Assembly: GCA_900769525.1 (NCBI GenBank)
Contig: CAAGGY010000170.1
Span: 1 to 5,942 of the forward strand
Direction of reading: 5' to 3'
From: an uncultured Alistipes sp.
Lineage (GTDB): Bacteria; Bacteroidota; Bacteroidia; Bacteroidales; Rikenellaceae
DNA length: 5,942 nt
Part shown: positions 1-5,942 of the stretch, piece after piece
Numbering within the stretch: the stretch's first letter is position 1
Layout of the letters: each line of letters starts with the position of its first letter
Position numbers and translations under genes: made by a program
Notes under the pieces: model-generated
What the model was told of the DNA's origin: nothing
The model's input: only the letters and a program-made list of their open reading frames with translations
Database searches by the model: none

Positions 1-13
1 GCTCTTCCGATCT
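1..13. other. Illumina adapter remnant at contig end
   Basis: The first 13 bases, GCTCTTCCGATCT, are identical to the 3' end of the Illumina TruSeq adapter; the reverse complement AGATCGGAAGAGC is the standard adapter-trimming sequence. It sits exactly at the contig edge, where read-through adapter typically survives assembly. The minus-strand reading frame passes through it without a stop, so an automatic gene caller would add about four false residues (E-I-G-R) to the DUF4493 protein. Genomic sequence should be taken to start at base 14. Confidence 0.95.
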
Positions 14-1064
14 CTGGAGCGCACAAATCCTCCTCTACGTTCATAATCTCAGCATATGCAGCAAGGAAGTCGGCGTTGTCTGACGCAACCTTAACTACGA
101 GCGACTTGATAGGAGCCTTAGCAGTAATATCGAGGTTGATGCTTGAGGTGAAGTTGTCATTAGCATCGAACATATCGTCAGTGAGCTCGAATGGCTGTGA
201 GAGGTCGTGGCCCTCCCAAACAATCTCAGGAACATCTGTATCGTCTGGAATAACCTCCTCCATCAACATCACTGATGAGTCGAAGATAACCTCCTCGTCG
301 TAAGTCCAAGTATCACAAACGATACCAATTGTTGCGTTACCATCGGCAGCGTGCTGAACAACAACGTTAATCTTACGCCACTGAGCAGCCTTAACGCCCT
401 TAATCTCGCTTGTCATAGCGATATCCTTAGTCTCGCCCTTGTAGCGGCAGCTAAAAGTAAGGCTAAGAGTGTTCTCCTCAGACTTAGGAGCAAAGAAACC
501 TGCACGCTCCTCAGTAAAGGCATACTCCAACTCGCTATCGCCCAATGCAACGGTCATTTTTGTGAACTCTGGGGCAATCTGACCAGCAAGGTCGGCAGCA
601 TAAGCTACAGAGACCTTGATGTTTGCAAGCTTACAAACGATGTCGTTGATAGTTGTTGTCTGCTTACGCTGGATAATAACCTCCTTCTGGGCAGCATATA
701 CAGGTGCCTCCCAAGCGGCATCCTCCATAGAGTTTGACGACATAGCGATAATGTAGACGCCAGCCTCGAGAGCGATAGGCTCCGTAGGAAGCTCGCCATA
801 CTTGAACGACTTGACCTGCTGGCCAGCCTTGTCTGTGATTGTAACATCGTATGAGTCAATATCAACACCCTCAGCACGTGTCGTAGACTCTACATTCTCG
901 GTCTCCTCCAATACTGAAGCCTGCATACCAGCCAACGCAAGGTAGCCGATATTGTCGTTGCCATTAGAGTTATGGCCAACATAGTCAATCTTATCGTGAT
1001 TACAAGAGCCGAGGGCAAGCATAGTAGCCACGGCAATGCTCAAGATTTTTACCACTGATTTCAT
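14..1064 (-). CDS. DUF4493-domain lipoprotein, C-terminus cut by contig end
   Basis: Predicted outer-membrane lipoprotein of unknown function; 350 genomic codons are visible and the end is missing. It starts MKSVVKILSIAVATMLALGSC, a type II signal peptide with lipobox L-G-S-C and lipidated Cys21. The DUF4493 pattern follows: a G-Y-L-A-L-A-G strand near residue 40, T-R-A at 62-64, Y-D-V-T-I-T near 72, G-E-L-P near 90, a G-V-Y strand near 102, P-V-Y at 121, then the family hallmark V-C-K-L-A-N-I-K-V near 143-151 and G-D-S-E-L near 175. After about residue 262 an acidic linker (P-D-D-T-D) leads to a second beta-rich region with A-P-I-K-S-L-V-V-K-V and D-L-C-A-P, motifs I associate with the later part of long DUF4493 proteins. 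It starts 18 bp after the preceding gene's stop, so the two are probably co-transcribed. The start is the only Met placed ahead of the signal peptide; no Shine-Dalgarno is visible, as is normal in this phylum. Family call is from recalled motifs; function is unknown. Confidence 0.85.
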
Positions 1065-1082
1065 ATCTTAGATTCTCTTAAT

Positions 1083-1841
1083 TTATTGTGCATTATCATT
1101 AAGCTCCTGGTCGATAACCTCCTCATATACTGGAGTCTCGTTGAGCGTGATTACAAGAGTTGCGCTACCAGCTGTCTCGACATCGAACTTCACTGTGTAG
1201 AGAGTCTGAGCTGCAACGCTCTCTGGCTTGTACTCTGGCAATGTTACCACAACACCCTCAGCACCTGACTGCGCAGGCTGCTTTGTTGCAGTACCAGAGA
1301 TTGTGAATAGCTCAGGTGCGATGAACAACAACTCGCTCTGATTAGTTACATTAAACTCATTACCAGCATCAGTCTCAAGCTTAAGAGTGTGACCACCCTC
1401 AAAGTAGCTATTGAAAGCCTCGGTTGTCTCAACCTTAACAATAGCGTTTGCGATTGTCGCTGTGATATCGACATTCACATCACGTCGAGCCGCAACGTCA
1501 AACTCCTGGCTACCGCCAAACACAGGCTTATTGAAGCCCTCATCAGCGATATCGCCAGCTACAACTGTAGCCTTGTAGTGACCAAAGTGCAAGTAGTTGT
1601 CCTCGTTGAACTCTGCAACTGACGCATACTCTAAGTTCTGGTCTGCGCCCTCGATTGTAAGGGCAAAGTCTTCCGACTCGGGAGTTGTGCAGCTAATCTG
1701 GGCGCGAGTATCAACCTCTGCAGATGTTGCAAGAGTGATTGTCACCTGTCCCTCGCCCTTCTGCTCACTCTGGTGCTCCTTCTCAGTACAAGCTGAGAGT
1801 GTCAACGCCAAGAGCGAGGCGAATGCAAAAAACTTTTTCAT
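1083..1841 (-). CDS. Short DUF4493-like lipoprotein (252 aa)
   Basis: Complete small lipoprotein, probably on the outer membrane. The start MKKFFAFASLLALTLSAC is a clear type II signal peptide with lipobox L-S-A-C and lipidated Cys18, followed by an acidic/polar linker rich in Glu and Gln. Landmarks match the downstream DUF4493 protein in order: a strand V-T-I-T-L at 33-37, T-R-A at 45-47, F-A-L-T-I-E-G near 59, a G-H-Y strand near 87, N-K-P-V-F-G-G near 104, and I-A-N-A-I-V-K-V at 130-137 in place of C-K-L-A-N-I-K-V. Its last strands (Y-T-V-K-F-D-V ... V-Y-E-E-V-I) match the end of the first module in the neighbour, so this protein looks like that module alone. It lies 35 bp after the fimbrillin-like gene and 18 bp before the next, as the middle gene of an operon. 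The ATG is preceded by an A/T-rich stretch without Shine-Dalgarno. Reading frame is sure; family membership is inferred from motif order and could instead be a related fimbrillin-type fold. Confidence 0.8.
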   Translation of the reverse strand: MKKFFAFASLLALTLSACTEKEHQSEQKGEGQVTITLATSAEVDTRAQISCTTPESEDFALTIEGADQNLEYASVAEFNEDNYLHFGHYKATVVAGDIADEGFNKPVFGGSQEFDVAARRDVNVDITATIANAIVKVETTEAFNSYFEGGHTLKLETDAGNEFNVTNQSELLFIAPELFTISGTATKQPAQSGAEGVVVTLPEYKPESVAAQTLYTVKFDVETAGSATLVITLNETPVYEEVIDQELNDNAQ

Positions 1842-1876
1842 TTTTTCTGTTTTAGTTAATATTTATTTTTAGTATC

Positions 1877-3691
1877 TTACTTTGCAATCTGCAACTTAAT
1901 ATTGTCGATATAGACGTTAATCTCAGTATTGGCAACTCCGCCATCATTACACTTGAGAGTTGGGTAGAAGCAGATTCGAGAGTCGCTCGACACCTTAAAA
2001 TCGGTGCTATATGTTGGGAATGTCTTTCCAAAGTCATCTGCACCTGCTGTCTCGGCCAACGGCTGCTCAAACCAAGTGGTGCCAAAGTCAGCAAGCGTAG
2101 TAGAGTAGCTCGAACCAAGACCCTTAGTACCTGTAGGGATACCATCGATAGGGTTGTTTGCGTTGGTATGAGTAGCTACAGCGATACCAGCCTCAGTAAC
2201 TGCAAGCGAGCTACTTTCGTGGCGGTTCAACGCAGCATCAAACTGCAACTTAACATTCACACTCTTGCCAGGCTTGATGCCTCGTGTGCCATTCCAAAGC
2301 TGAGGTGTGTCCATACGTCCGTGGTGCGACGATGAGAAGGAAATAATAACCTTCACACACTGGCGACGCGTATTGATTCGCATAGCACCTGGCTTAAGCC
2401 AGTAACGAGCTGCATTCCAACCATTCGTTGGCATTGCGCCATCCAACGACTTACCGGGCTGCTCACGCTCATCCGATGAGTAAGAGTTGTCACCATAGCT
2501 CTCACTCACCGACACATTCTCGAAGTTCTCGAACAGAAGGTAAGGGATATCTACAGGAGCAATATTATTTGAGAAGTATGGTCGTAGCACGCCCATATTA
2601 ACCTTGTTCTCAACCACAGCACTCTCAGAGTCAAACACAAGAGTCCAATTTGAGTTGTTATATGGAGTAACGTCGAACTCACCATTGTACTCAAAGGTAT
2701 ATCTATTCTCAGCATTACGATGATAAGTACCCATATTGGTACCATTGTTATCGTAGAGCGTGAAGAAGTTAAAATCCTCGCCAAGATAGTTCTGACCAAT
2801 AGAGAAATGGAATGCTGTGTACTTTTCAAATGGAGGCATCGCCATGCGAATAGGTGTCACGTGACCCGCCTGCAACTCTCGCTCAAATGGGTATGTAGCA
2901 ACCTCTGAGCGCTGCTCGAAGCCTGTAATCTTGTAGCTAACATCGCCCGAAACAGTTCCTGGGAGCACAAATACCCAGATATCGCTACCCACATCAAAGC
3001 CCTCGTCACTCTTTACAGTGATAGTGTTCGAGGTGTTTGTATAGGCAGGCTCAGTATTAAGGTCGGCAATATCGAGCGTCATATCACCCACAACAGCGCA
3101 AGGGAAGGTAACCTCAATGCTATGAATCTTGCTTGCAAAGTTAGACTCCTTCTCAGGAATGGTAATCTTGATGGCGTGCATCTGATGACGCATCACGGTG
3201 TTAAGCTCCACCCTCTTTGCTGAGGTAAGGGCCTCTGCCACCACAGGCTCAGCAATCATAATGTCGTGGACTCCTGCATACCTACCCGACTGCGATGCCG
3301 AGAGGCTATATGTAGCCTTGGTACCCTCAACGGCCTTTGGCAACGGATAGCTCAAGTAGTAGGTGTACTCACCCTCAGCCATCGCTGCAATGGTTGCAGC
3401 AAAGTAGGCCTTGTCATACTCTGTTGAGAAGTAGCGCAGCGCAAATGTCGCATTCTGCACAGCGTAGTTGCCCGACGCATCTTTCGCCCACAACGAGAGC
3501 TTGTCGCCCTCAACCCAGCGAGTAGTCTCGCCATCATCACCAATAGTCGTGCGTGTTGCAGCGCCTGAGAGCTCGAAGCCTACCTCCACAGGTAGTAGCT
3601 GCGAATTTGCACTCTCATCGTGCGAAGTGCTACACGCAGCAAGCAACGAGAGAGATACCGCAACAGAGACAATCTTGTTAAAAATATTCAT
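1877..3691 (-). CDS. Fimbrillin-like lipoprotein with C-terminal jelly-roll-like domain (604 aa)
   Basis: Complete 604-residue surface lipoprotein and first gene of the probable operon. The start MNIFNKIVSVAVSLSLLAAC is a type II signal peptide with lipobox L-A-A-C and lipidated Cys20, followed by a Ser/Asp/Glu-containing linker. Residues about 33-287 look like a Bacteroidales fimbrillin-like fold: V-E-V-G-F-E-L strand, T-R-T at 46-48, R-W-V-E-G-D-K-L-S-L-W at 58-68, a Tyr-rich strand near 109-115, Y-A-G-V-H-D-I-M-I-A at 138-147, R-H-Q-M-H-A-I-K-I-T-I at 168-178 and a closing A-G-H-V-T-P-I-R. Residues about 290-380 are beta-rich and I do not recognise them. Residues about 383-604 run from L-L-F-E-N-F-E-N to Y-I-D-N-I-K-L-Q-I, with G-W-N-A-A-R-Y-W near 424 and G-R-M-D-T-P-Q-L near 458. 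That spacing is typical of jelly-roll domains, which in this phylum often bind glycans. No catalytic motif is visible. At 604 residues it is longer than most single-domain fimbrillins. Adhesion or glycan binding is inferred, not shown. Confidence 0.8.
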   Translation of the reverse strand: MNIFNKIVSVAVSLSLLAACSTSHDESANSQLLPVEVGFELSGAATRTTIGDDGETTRWVEGDKLSLWAKDASGNYAVQNATFALRYFSTEYDKAYFAATIAAMAEGEYTYYLSYPLPKAVEGTKATYSLSASQSGRYAGVHDIMIAEPVVAEALTSAKRVELNTVMRHQMHAIKITIPEKESNFASKIHSIEVTFPCAVVGDMTLDIADLNTEPAYTNTSNTITVKSDEGFDVGSDIWVFVLPGTVSGDVSYKITGFEQRSEVATYPFERELQAGHVTPIRMAMPPFEKYTAFHFSIGQNYLGEDFNFFTLYDNNGTNMGTYHRNAENRYTFEYNGEFDVTPYNNSNWTLVFDSESAVVENKVNMGVLRPYFSNNIAPVDIPYLLFENFENVSVSESYGDNSYSSDEREQPGKSLDGAMPTNGWNAARYWLKPGAMRINTRRQCVKVIISFSSSHHGRMDTPQLWNGTRGIKPGKSVNVKLQFDAALNRHESSSLAVTEAGIAVATHTNANNPIDGIPTGTKGLGSSYSTTLADFGTTWFEQPLAETAGADDFGKTFPTYSTDFKVSSDSRICFYPTLKCNDGGVANTEINVYIDNIKLQIAK

Positions 3692-3716
3692 ATACAGCTG
3701 TTAAAAATTAATGGCG

Positions 3717-3724
3717 CAAAGATA
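3717..3724 (-). promoter_or_regulatory. Bacteroidales -7 promoter box for the lipoprotein operon
   Basis: The minus strand reads TATCTTTG, an exact match to the Bacteroidetes primary sigma factor -7 consensus TAnnTTTG. It is 25 bp before the ATG of the fimbrillin-like gene, which would give a short leader of roughly 20 nt. No consensus TTTG lies at the usual distance upstream; the best candidate is TTTTTC, 18 bp away, inside an inverted repeat. It is placed between the terminator of the upstream gene and the first gene of the operon, where a promoter is needed. Confidence 0.65.
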
Positions 3725-3739
3725 AGTCAAAGTTTCTCT

Positions 3740-3758
3740 GTTGAAAAATAATTTCAAC
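3740..3758. promoter_or_regulatory. Perfect inverted repeat at the promoter's upstream element
   Basis: Two 7-bp arms, GTTGAAA and TTTCAAC on the minus strand, flank a 5-bp spacer. The palindrome lies just upstream of the TATCTTTG box and its downstream arm covers the place where a -33 element would be expected. Position and symmetry fit a binding site for a dimeric regulator. It is A/T-rich and could arise by chance, and no regulator gene is in the window. Confidence 0.4.
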
Positions 3759-3781
3759 GAACACCCCTATTTACAACACAG

Positions 3782-3820
3782 AAAGAGACCATCGCACTCA
3801 AATAGCACGATGGTCCCTTT
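3782..3820 (-). terminator. Hairpin terminator after the repeat-protein gene
   Basis: On the minus strand AAAGGGACCATCG pairs with CGATGGTCTCTTT over 13 bp with a single G-U wobble. The 13-nt loop can add about four weaker pairs, leaving a 5-nt loop. It starts 33 bp after the TAA stop of the upstream gene and ends before the promoter of the next operon. The downstream tail is only moderately U-rich (CTGTGTTGT), so the intrinsic terminator is not textbook, but stem length and position make termination the likeliest role. Because the arms begin with AAAG and end with CTTT it could work in both directions. Confidence 0.7.
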
Positions 3821-3832
3821 GAAATTTAGCTA

Positions 3833-3848
3833 CTAAACATTAGTTTAG
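3833..3848. repeat. Small inverted repeat just after the stop codon
   Basis: CTAAAC-TAAT-GTTTAG is a perfect 6-bp palindrome with a 4-nt loop (extendable by one G-U pair on the minus strand). It begins 4 bp after the stop of the repeat-protein gene and precedes the larger terminator hairpin. It may be a minor 3' stem or chance A/T-rich symmetry. Confidence 0.3.
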
Positions 3849-3852
3849 CCTA

Positions 3853-5942
3853 TTATCGTATTTTTTCAAATGCCATGCCACGGGCATTAGGAAGCCTCTC
3901 GGCAGTGGCATATTGCTTAGCAGGTGCGGCCTCAACAGCTAAGTGGCCACGACCCGTAGCACTACGTGTAATTTCGCCAAGATAGTAGTCAACAAACTCC
4001 TGAGCATCGCCTGCACCATCACGAGTGCAGACAAAGCGCTCACGGTACACAGGACTTGGATTGCCCTCCATGTCGAATGCCACAGCAGCAATCATCATCT
4101 CCACATCCCACTCGCCACGGAAGTATGCTGGCGACCATGTTGCACCCACGTTGTATAGGTTGTCAATAAGAAGATTATCGCTAAACACCTCAGGATTTTC
4201 CAAACCCTCTTGATACTTAAAGATTGTGTAGAGATAACCGCTATAATCACCCTCAATCTCCACGCTCATAGGCAAGATTACCTGGCCCTGGTAGTTGCTG
4301 AAGTAGTCTGGGTTGATGGCATACACCTCGTCGCCATCGTAGTAAGCATCGAATCCTGCCGTGATTGTGATATCGGCAATCACAGCCTCCTCAGTCGTAA
4401 AGTAGCCACCCTCACGCATAGAGCCAGTATAGACAAAACGGTCAGGATGCATAGGGATGATGACAATTTTGTAGTCTGTATCGGGCGTAAGCTGCGAGAG
4501 TCGGCTATCGACCTTACCCTGCGCCAACTCGTAGTAGCTAAACTCCCAGTAATCACCGTAGTAGTAGCCATTATAGGTCTGCTCGATATAGACCTTAACC
4601 TCATCCTCGGTAGCATCAGCCTCAAAGACATTCCAATAGTAGTAGATACTATAGTCCGAAGGGTTGATCGTAACGCGAGCCTCACGGTCGTCGATATCCG
4701 AAATCTTGATGTCGTAGATGCAGGCATCTATATCGCCAGCCTTGAGCGTTGTGATATTCTCACGAGTAATCTTTGTTGTGAGCGTACCCGCCTCGTAGCC
4801 AAAGAGCAATACCGCATACTCGGTCTCAGCCTCCATACCGCTAAACGTACCCTCGATATTGCCGTTGAAGATGTAGTTGTAGAGATACGACGTGCCATAG
4901 TTGTTAAGAATATGGTTAAATATCTCCTGGTCATCACGCATCTTGCCAATCTCCAAAGTTGGGATAGCAAATACGGCATAAGGGTCGTCGTTGGTAGTCG
5001 TTACCTTTACATAGAATGTCGACTGCGTAACGTCTGAAATCTCCATAGAGAGCTGATTATCGGATGCAGGTATCGAGCCAATCTTAAACTCCTCGTACGA
5101 CACATCGCTTAGACGCTCGCACTGCTCGTTCCACTTGAAGGCAAAGGCGATATACTTGGTATTTGCCATACCCTCAAACTCATAGGATGTTGCGAGGTAG
5201 TCGGTGTTGTACTCGAAGGTCTCAGTAAGCGTATAGTCCCAAGCTGCGTAATCCTCAATCATATCGGCAATTACAGCATCTGCCGCCACGTTGATATCCT
5301 TGCCGTAGAGAGTCTCGAAATCCTCGTAGGTGATAAGGTTATTATAGTATGCCACACCCTCGTGCGATGGAGTTATGGCGATATGAGCAATGGCACGCTC
5401 AACGGTGATATCGAACTCAAATGTAACGTCGTTACCCTGATATGGAGCCTCAGTCTTGAATGCCTCAGCATAGATAGATGTGGTCTTTTCACCCGATGCA
5501 TTCATACCGTAGACATAGACAACATACTCCCACTCTGGATCGAGGCCCGCCATACGAATATTTGAGTGCGAGCCCTTGCTGAGCACCGTTGCAAGATAGT
5601 CATTAAGCGACACACCCTGCTCCTCGGCCATAGCATTGTAGTAGCGCATATCCTCGTTAAATACATCATCTTCGGTCATCTCCTCAAACCACACCTTGTC
5701 GACAATCTGGCCAATCCAGGTGGTCGTCTCATCAAGTGTTGCAACGCTAAATATCACTGCCGTAGCCTCAACATCTTCAATCTTAACAGAGATAGGTGCT
5801 TTCCACGCCTTCTGGCTTAGTGTCAAGCTCTTAACCTCATTACCATAGGTAAGATTAAGTGCTATTGAGCGCTCCTCACCAGAGTCGTTTTTATCGACTG
5901 TAATATCGAAAAACGAAGCTGTCACAACATCTATCTTAACCC
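3853..5942 (-). CDS. Multi-repeat Ig/FN3-like surface protein with BACON-like domain, N-terminus missing
   Basis: The 3' part of a large gene: 695 residues are visible and the frame stays open to the window edge, so the true start lies outside. Counting from the codon at 5940, residues 1-45 look like the end of a BACON-type beta-sandwich (R-S-I-A-L-N-L-T-Y-G-N ... L-T-L-S-Q-K-A). Five degenerate repeats of roughly 110-125 residues follow (47-165, 166-289, 290-400, 401-519, 520-640). Repeats 1-4 share an opening strand of the form I-x-D-V/I, an acidic helical stretch, a small-residue/Leu turn before E/D-Y and a hydrophobic strand (L-D-P-E-W-E-Y-V-V-Y-V-Y-G; L-T-P-D-T-D-Y-K-I-V-I), and three of them a F-K/T-T-E-A-like end. 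This is an Ig/fibronectin-III-like pattern. Residues 641-695 form a more basic tail. No catalytic motif is visible. Stops TAA-TAG are in tandem. BACON-containing Bacteroidales proteins are usually exported lipoproteins that bind mucin or glycans; that role, and the missing signal peptide, are inferred. Confidence 0.8.
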   Translation of the reverse strand, partial: VKIDVVTASFFDITVDKNDSGEERSIALNLTYGNEVKSLTLSQKAWKAPISVKIEDVEATAVIFSVATLDETTTWIGQIVDKVWFEEMTEDDVFNEDMRYYNAMAEEQGVSLNDYLATVLSKGSHSNIRMAGLDPEWEYVVYVYGMNASGEKTTSIYAEAFKTEAPYQGNDVTFEFDITVERAIAHIAITPSHEGVAYYNNLITYEDFETLYGKDINVAADAVIADMIEDYAAWDYTLTETFEYNTDYLATSYEFEGMANTKYIAFAFKWNEQCERLSDVSYEEFKIGSIPASDNQLSMEISDVTQSTFYVKVTTTNDDPYAVFAIPTLEIGKMRDDQEIFNHILNNYGTSYLYNYIFNGNIEGTFSGMEAETEYAVLLFGYEAGTLTTKITRENITTLKAGDIDACIYDIKISDIDDREARVTINPSDYSIYYYWNVFEADATEDEVKVYIEQTYNGYYYGDYWEFSYYELAQGKVDSRLSQLTPDTDYKIVIIPMHPDRFVYTGSMREGGYFTTEEAVIADITITAGFDAYYDGDEVYAINPDYFSNYQGQVILPMSVEIEGDYSGYLYTIFKYQEGLENPEVFSDNLLIDNLYNVGATWSPAYFRGEWDVEMMIAAVAFDMEGNPSPVYRERFVCTRDGAGDAQEFVDYYLGEITRSATGRGHLAVEAAPAKQYATAERLPNARGMAFEKIR
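4018..5802 (-). repeat. Five degenerate Ig/FN3-like protein repeats
   Basis: Protein-level repeats at about 5446-5802, 5074-5445, 4741-5073, 4384-4740 and 4018-4383. The first four share an opening strand, a variable helix-prone insertion rich in Asp/Glu and Tyr (for example E-D-F-E-T-L-Y-G, D-D-Q-E-I-F-N-H-I-L and D-E-V-K-V-Y-I-E-Q), and a closing T/D-Y-hydrophobic strand. The fifth keeps the beta pattern but replaces the helix with a Tyr/Asp-rich loop region and is the least certain. DNA identity between units is low, so this is an old duplication and not a recombining tandem array. Boundaries are approximate. Confidence 0.6.

Noticed and set aside
351..737. Plus-strand open frame of 128 codons
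   Set aside because: It is the antisense register of the DUF4493 gene, whose signal peptide and family motifs make the minus strand the coding one.
605..877. Minus-strand open frame rich in Arg, Ser and Leu
   Set aside because: It is an out-of-frame reading inside the DUF4493 gene, with composition typical of a shadow frame.
1842..1876. Separate promoter for the short DUF4493-like gene
   Set aside because: The 35-bp A/T-rich gap has no TAnnTTTG box and no hairpin, so read-through from upstream is simpler.
3694..3701. ACAGCTGT palindrome near the operon start codon
   Set aside because: Only 8 bp, common by chance, and with no second copy or clear regulatory spacing.
3740..3758. Invertible promoter of the kind that switches Bacteroides surface genes
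   Set aside because: The arms are only 5 bp apart and do not flank the promoter; phase-variable promoters need arms around the whole promoter. No invertase gene is in the window.
4210..5037. Long plus-strand open frame (275 codons) opposite the repeat-protein gene
   Set aside because: It is in exact antisense register with the minus-strand gene and exists because that gene avoids TTA, CTA and TCA codons here. The product has no recognisable domain and there is no promoter.
5923..5925. GTG as start codon of the repeat-protein gene
   Set aside because: The frame remains open upstream to the window edge, no signal peptide follows the GTG, and it would begin in the middle of a BACON-like domain.
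3853..5942. Glycoside hydrolase or protease activity in the repeat protein
   Set aside because: No catalytic motif such as HExxH or paired acid signatures could be seen; the sequence is beta-repeat throughout the visible part.

Overview
The window looks like a metagenomic contig piece from a gut-type member of the order Bacteroidales. Three things suggest this: DUF4493-type and fimbrillin-like lipoproteins; a TAnnTTTG promoter box with no Shine-Dalgarno sites in front of the genes; and a strong GAG/AAG codon preference in a moderate-GC sequence. Genus cannot be set from the sequence alone. The first 13 bases match the end of the Illumina TruSeq adapter exactly and should not be read as genome.

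All four supported genes lie on the minus strand, so transcription runs from high to low coordinates. From right to left: (i) 5942-3853 is the 3' part of a large secreted or surface protein. It has the end of a BACON-like domain, five degenerate Ig/fibronectin-III-like repeats with helical insertions, and a short basic tail. (ii) The 161-bp gap 3692-3852 holds a strong hairpin that probably terminates gene (i), then a Bacteroidales promoter with a perfect 7-bp inverted repeat over its upstream element. (iii) 3691-1877 encodes a 604-residue lipoprotein with a fimbrillin-like head and a jelly-roll-like tail. (iv) 1841-1083 encodes a 252-residue lipoprotein resembling DUF4493. (v) 1064-14 encodes a longer DUF4493 lipoprotein, cut by the contig end.

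Genes iii-v are separated by only 35 and 18 bp, with no terminator or promoter visible between them, so they are probably one operon. All three begin with a type II signal peptide, and each has a Thr-Arg motif just after its first predicted mature beta-strand. The simplest reading is a set of co-expressed surface lipoproteins, perhaps adhesive, fimbria-like or glycan-binding. No enzyme, SusC/SusD pair, transposase, RNA gene or CRISPR array is present to narrow this down. No gene-free stretch exceeds 300 bases. The system is poorly characterised rather than clearly new; the most unusual parts are the mosaic lipoprotein, the helix-inserted repeat protein and the short/long DUF4493 pair.
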